Counted from the first letter of the stretch, positions 20,623 through 27,184 are shown. The stretch: DNA of 34,117 nt from Stenotrophomonas sp. 278 (GCF_003935715.1 NZ_RHPP01000031.1:1-34117), one strand, 5' to 3'. The notes: generated by a model not told the origin, from the letters alone. Made by a program: numbers and translations.

Positions 20623-21348
20623 ATGCACACAAGCAAAGGATGGCAACTGCGGCACGCGCTGCTGCTGGCAGTAACTGCAATAGCAACGACAGCCTGCGCG
20701 CCAGAACCCGCTCGCACGGCCTTGGAGGCGCAGAAGGTCGCGGGCATCGCGCTCTCCGAATGGACCGCACGCTGGTGGCGCTGGGCCGACGCCCGGGAGA
20801 TTCCGCCGTATCTCGACCCGGACGGCCAGTTGTGCCATCTCGGCCAGTCGAGTCCGGTTTGGTTCCTGGCCGGCACGGATGGGCAGTTCCAGGCCCAACG
20901 CGAGTGCGAAGTGCCGGAAGGGAAGCATGTGCTGCTGCCGGTGATCAACATGATCAGCTACGGCATCGATGGGGATGAAAGCTGCCGCTACCTGCAGCAG
21001 GGCGCGGCGATGAACAACGACCACCTGGTCAGTGCGGTCGTCCTGCTGGACGGCAAGCCGCTAGCGGACGTACGCGAGCGGAGAGTGAGCAGCGACGGCT
21101 GCTTCCGCATGGATCCAGGCGACAAAACCTCCATGCTCGCAGCCGCCGACGGATACTGGATCCTGCTCGACCCACTGCCGCGCGGGCGGCATACCCTCAG
21201 CGTGGGCGCGAACTACGACACGCGCCAAGGCGGCGACTACAGCGGCATGCAGCAGAGCTTCGAGTACGTCCTGTACGTCGGAGGCAAGGGCTCCATGGCG
21301 CTCGATGCTCACGGTGCATCCCCGTTCAACGGCAGAAGCGCGCCATGA
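20623..21348 (+). CDS. probable lipoprotein, uncharacterised W-W-x-W / VWFLAG family
   Basis: A 241-residue exported protein. The N-terminal signal (L-L-L-A-V-T-A-I-A-T-T-A-C) ends at a cysteine at about residue 25 in a weak lipobox. The mature part has L-S-E-W-T-A-R-W-W-R-W, D-P-D-G-Q-L-C-H-L-G-Q-S, P-V-W-F-L-A-G and C-E-V-P-E-G-K-H-V-L-L-P-V-I-N, a set that recurs in secreted proteins of unknown function in diverse bacteria (recalled, not searched). The later part looks like a beta-sandwich (D-G-Y-W-I-L-L-D-P-L-P-R-G-R-H-T-L). AGGAGA lies 8 bases before the ATG. The gene starts 30 bases after the repeat array, and its TGA stop lies in a degenerate repeat copy. Confidence 0.75.
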   Translation: MHTSKGWQLRHALLLAVTAIATTACAPEPARTALEAQKVAGIALSEWTARWWRWADAREIPPYLDPDGQLCHLGQSSPVWFLAGTDGQFQAQRECEVPEGKHVLLPVINMISYGIDGDESCRYLQQGAAMNNDHLVSAVVLLDGKPLADVRERRVSSDGCFRMDPGDKTSMLAAADGYWILLDPLPRGRHTLSVGANYDTRQGGDYSGMQQSFEYVLYVGGKGSMALDAHGASPFNGRSAP

Positions 21349-21374
21349 GCCGGGCTTGCCGGCTGCTTTCCGCG
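21344..21374 (+). repeat. degenerate GTAG palindrome overlapping a stop codon
   Basis: ATGAGCCGGGC replaces the usual GTAGAGCCGGGC, and one C of the right stem is missing; the tail is CTTTCCGCG. The TGA at 21346-21348 ends the lipoprotein gene. A further half copy (CGGCTGCCGTTGGCG) follows at 21386-21400. Confidence 0.7.
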
Positions 21375-21412
21375 CCATGCATGTTCGGCTGCCGTTGGCG
21401 CAAACCTTGACC

Positions 21413-21486
21413 GTAGAGCCGGGCTTGCCCGGCTGCCGTTGGCGCGATCCTTCCCGCGAAGAGCAGCCGGGCAAGCCCGGCTCTAC
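21413..21486. repeat. head-to-head pair of GTAG palindromes with unlike tails
   Basis: A direct copy at 21413-21444 with the CCGTTGGCG tail faces an inverted copy at 21455-21486 with the CTCTTCGCG tail, separated by 10 bases. Both have the TT/AA centre. The tail arrangement is the mirror of the 11809-11882 pair. It lies between the convergent lipoprotein and thioesterase genes. Confidence 0.9.
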
Positions 21487-21504
21487 GGTATACATATCAA
21501 CGCA

Positions 21505-22050
21505 TCATCGGTCGTCATCCAACTTCAATGCCGCATCCGCCGCCAGCAACGCCTCAGCCGCCTTGCTCAACGGCGGCGAGGGCACATCCTCCGCGCCAAT
21601 CGCCGCCATCATCTGCGGCATACCCACGAAGCGTCGGTTGCGCCGGTCGTAGATGCCGGTCACCAGCAACGCACGGGTGGCGATCTTCTCTTCGCCCAGC
21701 AACACGCGCTGCTCCATGATCACCCGCGTGCCGACCCAGCCGGCCAGTCGCGTTTCCAGGGTGAACTGCTGGAACGGCTTGAGCTCGCGCCGGAACTGGA
21801 TGGTGCCCGCTCCGACAATCGGAGCCCACTTCTCACGCAGGGCGACCCGGCCCAGGCCCATGCGCAGGATCAGGTCGAGTCGGCCCAGGTCGAAGATGTT
21901 CCAGTAGCGCCCGTTGGTCATGTGCAGATTGCTGTCCAGGTCATTGGGTAGCACCCGGAACTGCAGCCGCGATACCCCGAACGGGGCAGCCAGCTTCGGC
22001 CGGAACAGGCTCTGGATCATCAACAACAGCAGGCGGAACCACAGATTCAT
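21505..22050 (-). CDS. acyl-CoA thioesterase-like hotdog protein
   Basis: A 181-residue hotdog-fold protein of the 4HBT-like thioesterase superfamily (THEM6-like). The N-terminal 15 residues are hydrophobic (L-W-F-R-L-L-L-L-M-I) and may anchor it to the membrane. The active-site-like motif is N-D-L-D-S-N-L-H-M-T-N-G-R-Y-W, equivalent to the D-x-N/D-x-H-x-x-N-x-x-Y pattern of 4-hydroxybenzoyl-CoA-type thioesterases. The later strands (F-R-R-E-L-K-P-F-Q; G-E-E-K-I-A-T-R-A-L) fit the fold. It is divergent from a tetR gene, with two operator-like palindromes between the starts, so it is the likely target of that repressor. The acyl substrate is unknown. Confidence 0.85.
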   Translation of the reverse strand: MNLWFRLLLLMIQSLFRPKLAAPFGVSRLQFRVLPNDLDSNLHMTNGRYWNIFDLGRLDLILRMGLGRVALREKWAPIVGAGTIQFRRELKPFQQFTLETRLAGWVGTRVIMEQRVLLGEEKIATRALLVTGIYDRRNRRFVGMPQMMAAIGAEDVPSPPLSKAAEALLAADAALKLDDDR

Positions 22051-22056
22051 ACGTTC

Positions 22057-22072
22057 TATGACGGGTGTAATA
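22057..22072. promoter_or_regulatory. TetR-type operator-like site, thioesterase-proximal
   Basis: TATGACGGGTGTAATA fits TA-N-GAC-N4-GT-N2-TA, matching the other site except for one lost half-site base. It ends 7 bases before the thioesterase ATG. Its GACGGGTGT core is exactly the reverse complement of the core of the site at 22091. Confidence 0.55.
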
Positions 22073-22090
22073 ATCCGGCGTACGCTAATC

Positions 22091-22106
22091 TATGACACCC
22101 GTCTTA
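22091..22106. promoter_or_regulatory. TetR-type operator-like site, tetR-proximal
   Basis: TATGACACCCGTCTTA is a palindrome of the form TA-N-GAC-N4-GTC-N-TA, typical in size (16 bases) for TetR-family operators. Its centre is 34 bases from that of the site at 22057. It lies just upstream of the AAGGAG ribosome-binding site of the tetR gene (22108-22114 region). Confidence 0.6.
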
Positions 22107-22122
22107 GCAAGGAGCCCCCGGC

Positions 22123-22689
22123 ATGTCTCCCCGTCATAGCGATGCGCCGCAGCGCGTGGTCAGCGCGGCCGAAGACATGCTGGCTCGCGTCGGCCTCAAT
22201 GCGACCAGCATCCGAGAGGTGAGCAAACTCGCCGAGGCCCCGCTGGGTTCGACCTACCATCACTTTCCAGGCGGCAAGCAGGAACTGCTGGCCAGGGCTA
22301 CGCGGCAGGCCGGTGACAAGGTCGATGCGCTGTTGGAACGCGTGCTGCAGGCCGGTGCGTCGGAAGGGCTGTCGCAGTTTCTCGCGATGTGGCGCGAACG
22401 TCTGTTGCGGGCACAGTTCCAGGTCGGCTGCCCGGTGCTGGCCGCGTCTGTGGAAGAGCCGGTCGACGCCGTAGCCGGTGAAGTGCGCGACGCGGCGGCC
22501 GAGGTGTTTTCCCGCTGGGAGAGTCGCCTCGGGGCGTCCCTGCAGGAGGCCGGACACGCCCCCGCGCAGGCAGCCACCCTGGCGACGCTGATCATTGCCA
22601 GCGTGGAAGGGGCGGTTGCCATGTGCCGGGCCACCCGTAGCATCGAGCCATTTGACCGTGTCGCGGCCCAGCTGCGTCAATTTGTGTGA
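22123..22689 (+). CDS. TetR/AcrR family transcriptional regulator (LmrA/YxaF-like)
   Basis: A 188-residue repressor. The N-terminal TetR helix-turn-helix reads T-S-I-R-E-V-S-K-L-A-E-A-P-L-G-S-T-Y-H-H and ends F-P-G-G-K-Q-E-L-L-A (about 28-57). The C-terminal ligand domain has G-C-P-V-L-A-A-S-V-E-E and ends in the L-I-I-A-S-V-E-G-A-V-A-M-C-R-A pattern of the LmrA/YxaF-like branch. AAGGAG lies 8 bases before the ATG. The gene is divergent from the thioesterase, with two palindromic sites between them, implying autoregulation and control of the neighbour. The inducer cannot be inferred. The glycosyltransferase pair follows 78 bases downstream, possibly by readthrough. Confidence 0.9.
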   Translation: MSPRHSDAPQRVVSAAEDMLARVGLNATSIREVSKLAEAPLGSTYHHFPGGKQELLARATRQAGDKVDALLERVLQAGASEGLSQFLAMWRERLLRAQFQVGCPVLAASVEEPVDAVAGEVRDAAAEVFSRWESRLGASLQEAGHAPAQAATLATLIIASVEGAVAMCRATRSIEPFDRVAAQLRQFV

Positions 22690-22767
22690 CGGTCGCGTAT
22701 TGCAACGCATCGCCCCGGCAGCGGATGATGCAGCGGGGCATGAACGCGGGCGCATCGACGTCGATGT

Positions 22768-23814
22768 ATGCCGGCGGTCGAGGACACGGACGTGGGGAAG
22801 CTGAGGGTAGTCACGCGTGACAACGGGGCCGGGCTCAGTCGCGATCTGCTGATCGTGGCCGATGCGCTGCGCGATGAGCACGAGGTCAGTGCAACAAGGG
22901 TCGGCCCGCATCACCTGTTCAACCAGCTGCAGCACCGCTGGGAACAGGCAACGCATCGGTTCCGCGACCGATTCGATGTGCAGATGTCGCTGGAGCGGAT
23001 CTATCCGCGACTGCTCGGCAGCGCTCATCGCAACCTGTTGATGCCCAACCCCGAGTGGTTCGCGCCGGAATGGATCGATCTGCTGCCGCGCTTTGACCAG
23101 GTGCTGTGCAAAACGCGCCACGCGCAGGCGTTGTTTTCCGCGTTGGGATGCGACACGACGTACATCGGCTTCAGCAGCGTTGATCGACTGATGAGCGAGG
23201 TGCCGCGTCAGCGCGCCTTCTTCCATCTGGCCGGCCGCAGTTCCGCCAAAGGCACCGCCGTGGTGCTGGAAGCGTGGCGACGGCATCCGGAGTGGCCGCA
23301 GCTGACCGTGGTGCAGAGCGCCCGCAAGGCACCCACGAACCGGATCGCAGGCAACGTCCGCCTGTTGACCGGTTATCTGGATGACCGTGACCTGCAACGG
23401 CTGCAGAACGCGCACCGGTTTCATGTGTGCCCGTCCGAAGCGGATGGCTTCGGCCATTCCATCGCCGAGGCGCTGAGCGTCGGTGCGGTAGTGTTGACCA
23501 CCGACGCCGCGCCGATGAACGAACTGGTCGACGCCGATTGCGGGTTGATACTGGAGAGCACGCCCGGCGCGCCGATGGGACTGGTGCGTCGCCATCAGGT
23601 AAGTGTTGCCGCGATCGAGGCCGGGGTCGCGCAGGCGCTCATGCTGGATGACCTCGAGCTGGCGCGGCGCGGCCATGCAGCTCGTGCGCGGTTCCTGTCG
23701 CGGCGCGCGCAGTTCCATCTGCAATTGCGCGCGGCGCTGCATGTGCCGCGCGATCCGGTGCCGGACACACTCAAGCATCCATTGGAAGCGTCCGCTCCGG
23801 TGGCAGTGCCCTGA
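22768..23814 (+). CDS. GT4-like glycosyltransferase
   Basis: A 348-residue GT-B fold glycosyltransferase of the group 1 type, expected to transfer a sugar from a nucleotide donor in surface-glycan assembly. The N-terminal Rossmann half opens L-R-V-V-T-R-D-N-G-A-G-L-S-R-D-L. The C-terminal donor half has H-V-C-P-S-E-A-D-G-F-G-H-S-I-A-E (219-234), in which D226 and E234 occupy the positions of the usual E-x7-E pair. The start may be the ATG at 22768 or a GTG at 22792, which has AGG 8 bases upstream and begins closer to the fold. It stops 1 base before the next gene's ATG, so the two are almost certainly one operon. Donor and acceptor are unknown. Confidence 0.8.
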   Translation: MPAVEDTDVGKLRVVTRDNGAGLSRDLLIVADALRDEHEVSATRVGPHHLFNQLQHRWEQATHRFRDRFDVQMSLERIYPRLLGSAHRNLLMPNPEWFAPEWIDLLPRFDQVLCKTRHAQALFSALGCDTTYIGFSSVDRLMSEVPRQRAFFHLAGRSSAKGTAVVLEAWRRHPEWPQLTVVQSARKAPTNRIAGNVRLLTGYLDDRDLQRLQNAHRFHVCPSEADGFGHSIAEALSVGAVVLTTDAAPMNELVDADCGLILESTPGAPMGLVRRHQVSVAAIEAGVAQALMLDDLELARRGHAARARFLSRRAQFHLQLRAALHVPRDPVPDTLKHPLEASAPVAVP

Positions 23815-23815
23815 G

Positions 23816-24892
23816 ATGCCACACGCACTGCAGTCTCCGCGACGCTGGGTGCTGCTGGCGTCGGAGATCTACGCACTGGCGATCCTGAGGCCCGTCGCGG
23901 AAGCAGCACGCCGTCGCGGGCATGAGGTGAGGTGGGTCGCCACCGAGCCGGTGGCGCGTCTGCTGAGCGCAGACGAGGTGCGGCTGGACAGTGCACGGGC
24001 GCTGCGCACATACCGCCCAGATGCTGTGTACGCCACCGTGAATCGCATCCCGCCGTTCTTCCCTGGCCTGCAGGTGCAGTTGTTTCACGGGTTGAATCTG
24101 CACAAGCGCGATCCGGCGCAGGGCCAGTTCCGCATGACCGGGCTGTTCGATCTGTACTGCGCGCACGGGCCGGCGACCGCCGCGCCGCTGCGTGCGCTGG
24201 CGGCGCAGCGGCGCGATTTCAGCGTTGTCGAAAGCGGCTGGCCGAAACTGGACCCGTTGTTCGCCGCAGCGGGGGAGGGCGCAATGGCCTTGCGCGCGGC
24301 GGCGCAGGGACGGCCAGTGGTCATGTATGCGTCCACGTTCAACGAGCCGCTCAGCCAGGCGCGGCGATGCCTGCCGGTGCTCGAGCAGCTGATCGCCCGC
24401 GGTGATCGCTACTGGCTGCTGACCCTGCATCCGCTGACGCCGGCCGACCTGCGCGCGCGCTACGAAGCGCTGGCAGGGCCTCATGCGCGTTTTCTTGACG
24501 CGCTGCATGTGGTGGACATGCTGCAGGCTGCCGACGTGCTGCTATGTGATACCTCCTCGGTGGTGGAGGAGTGCATCCTGCTCGACAAGCCCGTGGTGAC
24601 CGTGTGCCATCGAAACCCGCAGGCGTGCATGCGGGATGTGGCAGCGCCAGACGAGATTGATGCGGCGCTGGTCGAAGCACTGGCGCACCCGCAGGCGCTG
24701 GCCACACAACGCGCCGCCTATGCGGCACAGATCCACCCATCGCGCGACGGCGGTGCGGCAGAACGGGTACTGGAGGCGGTCGAACAGCGCCTGTGTCATC
24801 CCGAGCCCGGTCTGCGCCACCGCCGCCGACGCCCGTGGCGCCGCTGGTGGCGCTCCTGGCAACAGTGGCGGCAACTGCTACCGCACTGGTAG
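23816..24892 (+). CDS. CDP-glycerol glycerophosphotransferase-like protein with Arg/Trp-rich tail
   Basis: A 358-residue GT-B protein resembling the TagB/TagF (Glyphos_transf) family, which transfers glycerol- or polyol-phosphate units; related Gram-negative proteins act in capsule or LPS decoration. Key motifs are Q-L-F-H-G-L-N (H91), V-M-Y-A-S-T-F-N, L-T-L-H-P (H205) and A-D-V-L-L-C-D-T-S-S-V-V-E-E followed by D-K-P-V-V. The ATG at 23816 follows the upstream stop by one base. The last 25 residues hold 9 Arg and 6 Trp (R-R-R-R-P-W-R-R-W-W and onward), a likely membrane-surface binding segment. The stop codon TAG is part of the GTAG head of a repeat, so the tail directly precedes the repeat insertion point. 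Confidence 0.75.
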   Translation: MPHALQSPRRWVLLASEIYALAILRPVAEAARRRGHEVRWVATEPVARLLSADEVRLDSARALRTYRPDAVYATVNRIPPFFPGLQVQLFHGLNLHKRDPAQGQFRMTGLFDLYCAHGPATAAPLRALAAQRRDFSVVESGWPKLDPLFAAAGEGAMALRAAAQGRPVVMYASTFNEPLSQARRCLPVLEQLIARGDRYWLLTLHPLTPADLRARYEALAGPHARFLDALHVVDMLQAADVLLCDTSSVVEECILLDKPVVTVCHRNPQACMRDVAAPDEIDAALVEALAHPQALATQRAAYAAQIHPSRDGGAAERVLEAVEQRLCHPEPGLRHRRRRPWRRWWRSWQQWRQLLPHW

Positions 24893-24962
24893 AGCCGGGC
24901 TTGCCCGGCTGCTCTTCGCGGCAATGTCTGCACCAAAAGCAGCCGGGCAAGCCCGGCTCTAC
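24889..24962. repeat. head-to-head pair of GTAG palindromes (REPIN-like)
   Basis: A direct copy at 24889-24920 (CTCTTCGCG tail) and an inverted copy at 24939-24962, with TT/AA centres, 18 bases apart. GTAG at 24889-24892 contains the TAG stop of the glycerophosphotransferase-like gene. The rest of the intergenic region (24963-25102) shows nothing recognisable. Confidence 0.9.
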
Positions 24963-25102
24963 GATTCCGCGCGCGTCCGTCGCTACCCGCTTGCATCCAC
25001 CCACCCGCCGGACCTACGATCCAGCTTCGGCCCGCCGCCGGGGAGGTGGCGTGGCGACATGACGGCCCTCGCGCCATGCGTTCGACGCAGCATTACGTAT
25101 CC

Positions 25103-25126
25103 GACGGTACGCGGGGGCGTGCCGTC
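25103..25126 (+). promoter_or_regulatory. strong 5'-UTR hairpin upstream of DUF6622 gene
   Basis: GACGGTACGC (25103-25112), a GGGG loop and GCGTGCCGTC (25117-25126) form a 10-bp stem with one G-U pair. It lies 33 bases before the AAGGAG ribosome-binding site. No T run follows, so it is not an intrinsic terminator; it may be a leader structure or transcript stabiliser. It does not match a riboswitch I recognise. Confidence 0.45.
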
Positions 25127-25173
25127 AGCCCCCCGTTGTGTTTCGTTCTTTCTTGCCGAAGGAGTTCGACCGC

Positions 25174-25692
25174 ATGCATACGATCCAACAGTTCGCGTCC
25201 CACACCCCGTACTGGGTCTGGGCGATTCTCGCCTTCCTGCTCTGGCGAGGCGTCGACGCACTTAAACCCTCCAGGACCTCGCTGGCCCGACTGGCCGTGG
25301 TGCCTGCGATCTTCACCGTATGGGGTCTGTGGAGCCTGCATCACCGTTACGGGGCCAGCATCGAGGCCTGGGGCGTGTGGCTGCTGGGCATCGCCATCGG
25401 GGCCGGCATCGGCTGGCTGCTGGTGCGTCGCCAGAGCATCAGCTACGACGCCGTCGATGGTCACCTGCACCGCACCGCCGACTACTCGCTGCTGCCGCTG
25501 CTGGTGCTGACCTTCATCGTCAAATACGCCTTTGAGGCCGCGCTGGCCACCGCTCCGGCGCTGGCCGACGACACGGTGTTCCGCATGGCGCATCTGCTGG
25601 TGTCCGGTGGTTTCACCGGTGTGTTCATCGGCAAGTTCCTGCACTACCTGCGCGTGGCCACGCTCAGCCGTCAGCAGGCGCTGCCGACATGA
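25174..25692 (+). CDS. DUF6622-like polytopic membrane protein
   Basis: A 172-residue integral membrane protein with about five hydrophobic segments (W-V-W-A-I-L-A-F-L-L-W near residue 14, then about 37-50, 60-80, 107-120 and 138-155). The opening M-H-T-I-Q-Q-F-A-S-H-T-P-Y-W-V-W-A-I-L-A fits the family annotated as DUF6622 in other proteobacteria (from memory). Function unknown. The ATG at 25174 is preferred because AAGGAG lies 9 bases upstream; a longer frame begins at 25138 without support. It overlaps the next gene by 4 bases (ATGA), and a strong hairpin precedes it in the leader. Confidence 0.75.
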   Translation: MHTIQQFASHTPYWVWAILAFLLWRGVDALKPSRTSLARLAVVPAIFTVWGLWSLHHRYGASIEAWGVWLLGIAIGAGIGWLLVRRQSISYDAVDGHLHRTADYSLLPLLVLTFIVKYAFEAALATAPALADDTVFRMAHLLVSGGFTGVFIGKFLHYLRVATLSRQQALPT

Positions 25693-26075
25693 CCGGGCGC
25701 TCTGCATCCTCAAGCGCCCGTCGTCGTAGCTCAACGCCGCAGCGCAATGCGGGCGTGCTGCCGTGGCTGGGATTGATCGGCAGCATCGCCATGGCGGTGG
25801 TGGTGACGGTATTTGCCAAGATGTTGTTCATCAATTTTGTCGAGATGTACAACACCTACGGCAAGGAACTGCCGTGGCTGTCGCGGCTGTACCACGACAA
25901 TTACCTGCTGGCCTGGCTGGGCCCGGTAGCGGTGGCGCTGTGCTGGTACATCGGGCGCGACAGCTGGGGCCCGCGCGTGGCGGGGCTGCTGGGTCTGCTG
26001 ATCGCGCTGGTCGGCGCGGTCAGCACGATCTTTGCGTTGTATCTGCCCTACATCAACATGGGTTCGCTGGTCTGA
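25689..26075 (+). CDS. small membrane protein of unknown function
   Basis: A 128-residue protein with a basic, Ser/Arg-rich N-terminus (about 1-20) and three hydrophobic segments: L-P-W-L-G-L-I-G-S-I-A-M-A-V-V-V-T-V-F-A; L-A-W-L-G-P-V-A-V-A-L-C-W-Y; and V-A-G-L-L-G-L-L-I-A-L-V-G-A-V. It overlaps the DUF6622-like gene by 4 bases, so the two are made together and may form one complex. It ends 3 bases from the convergent EF-hand gene, with no room for a terminator. No family was recognised. Confidence 0.7.
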   Translation: MTGRSASSSARRRSSTPQRNAGVLPWLGLIGSIAMAVVVTVFAKMLFINFVEMYNTYGKELPWLSRLYHDNYLLAWLGPVAVALCWYIGRDSWGPRVAGLLGLLIALVGAVSTIFALYLPYINMGSLV

Positions 26076-26078
26076 GCG

Positions 26079-26486
26079 TCAGTTGGGACGCCAGAACCCG
26101 GACTGCAGTTCGGAAAGAGTGAGGACCTCGTCGTGGTCGGTGTCCAGTGACTGGAAGCGCATCTCCGCCACGCGCCGCACCTCCTCATCGCTCAACTCAC
26201 CGTCGCCGTTGAGATCCGCCACGCGGATCCGATCGGCGGCGGTGAGCTGACCGTCACGGTCGGGGCCGAGCAGGGCCTGCATTTCTTCCACCGTGACCCG
26301 GTTGTTGTTATCGGCATCCAGCGCCTGGAACAGGGCCCCGCCGTCGTACTCGTCCTTGCTGACCTCGCCGTCGGCGTTGTGGTCCAGGGTGGCGAAGCGC
26401 TCGGCGGCCGTGGTGGCAAGCTGCTGCGCGTGTGCGGCTGAAATCAGAACGGCAAAGCCGCACAGGCAGGGAAGAAGCGTCTTCAT
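26079..26486 (-). CDS. secreted EF-hand calcium-binding protein
   Basis: A 135-residue protein with a signal peptide (L-P-C-L-C-G-F-A-V-L-I-S-A-A-H-A, cleaved near residue 20) and four EF-hand loops: 35-46 (D-H-N-A-D-G), 57-68 (D-A-D-N-N-N), 91-102 (D-L-N-G-D-G) and 115-126 (D-T-D-H-D-E), each ending in glutamate at position 12. A degenerate fifth loop (G-P-D-R-D-G) lies at 74-85. It probably binds calcium in the periplasm or outside the cell; whether it buffers, senses or is structural is unknown. AGGAG stands 7 bases before the ATG but lies in the arm of a small hairpin. Convergent with the membrane-protein pair. Confidence 0.9.
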   Translation of the reverse strand: MKTLLPCLCGFAVLISAAHAQQLATTAAERFATLDHNADGEVSKDEYDGGALFQALDADNNNRVTVEEMQALLGPDRDGQLTAADRIRVADLNGDGELSDEEVRRVAEMRFQSLDTDHDEVLTLSELQSGFWRPN

Positions 26487-26489
26487 GGG

Positions 26490-26514
26490 GCACTCCTGTC
26501 GCAGGATGGAGTGC
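26490..26514 (-). promoter_or_regulatory. hairpin enclosing the ribosome-binding site of the EF-hand gene
   Basis: GCACTCC and GGAGTGC (26514-26508 and 26496-26490 on the minus strand) form a perfect 7-bp stem with an 11-base loop. The right arm contains GGAG of the AGGAG ribosome-binding site, three bases before the ATG. Folding would hide the site from the ribosome. Confidence 0.45.
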
Positions 26515-27033
26515 GTAGTGTCCGCCGGTCGGGGGCGTGTGGCACCCGTAGTTTTACTGGGAGGAGATGGCGCTGAACCGCATGGCCTGTCACGACGACC
26601 CTCGTTCGGGCGGGGGATGGGTAGCGTCGGTCGACAGACGACGGCCGTGAAACGACCAACGTTCTTTAACGCATGAACGCAAGATCGAAATGCGCTCTAA
26701 GCATGATCCCATCTGACGCACCCGACCCGAACGCGCGACGCACCTTTACATCGCGCACCACGAAAACACGCACGCACATCACACAATCAGACATCCACCG
26801 ACGCTAGGTGCGCGCACCAACACCGCGTGACTGCTGCGCGAAGTGCACTACACGCAGGTGCGCGAATACCGCCACCACCCACGTCCCAACCGCCGCGCCA
26901 GCCCCGGTTTCGGTCGCGACTGACGGTTGCAAGGAAGGTTACGGCCGCATTCTGCGTGGCACCGCGGTGGTCATGACACGCATGGCGTGTCGCTACGCAG
27001 CGGGCACCGCAGGGGTGTCACGCCGCGCTGGAG
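26515..27033. other. gene-poor intergenic stretch
   Basis: No convincing gene. Codon usage and composition of the open frames here do not look protein-like. 26621-26680 is a diverged, GTAG-headed relative of the inverted repeat at 27038 (shared CTTTAA-N-GCATGA). 26740-26830 is unusually rich in A and C on the plus strand with few G or T (for example CACGCACGCACATCACACAA). A small palindrome ACACGC-ATG-GCGTGT lies near 26976-26990. No promoter or terminator was identified with confidence. Confidence 0.5.
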
Positions 27034-27037
27034 CACC

Positions 27038-27184
27038 GGTAGGGTCGCACGCCAGTCGACCGCCGATAACGTGCGTCGGTGCTTTAAGGCATGACCTTGG
27101 AACGGAGGCGCGCTTCTGCGTTCAAGGCCATGCCCCACCGCGCCAATCACCGTTATCGGCGGTCGACTGTCGTGCGACCCTACC
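27038..27184. repeat. large imperfect inverted repeat with GTAG/CTAC ends
   Basis: Outer arms of 34 bases (27038-27071 and 27151-27184) are reverse complements with a single mismatch. They begin GGTAGGGTCGCACG and end CGATAACG. Further inside, 27088-27105 and 27119-27134 (GGCATGACCTTGGAACG facing CGTTCAAGGCCATGCC) also pair with some mismatches, leaving a short centre around 27111. The whole could fold into one hairpin of about 147 bases. The GTAG ends resemble those of the short palindromes elsewhere in the window, but the stem sequence is different. No transposase is present. Confidence 0.75.

Noticed and set aside
22700-22745. Terminator after the tetR gene (GCCCCG ... CGGGGC)
   Set aside because: Only 6 bp with a 16-base loop and no T run; could be chance in GC-rich DNA.
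25103-25126. Guanidine (mini-ykkC type) or other known riboswitch before the DUF6622-like gene
   Set aside because: The loop is GGGG and the paired ACGR-loop hairpins of that class are not present; it is kept only as an unnamed hairpin.
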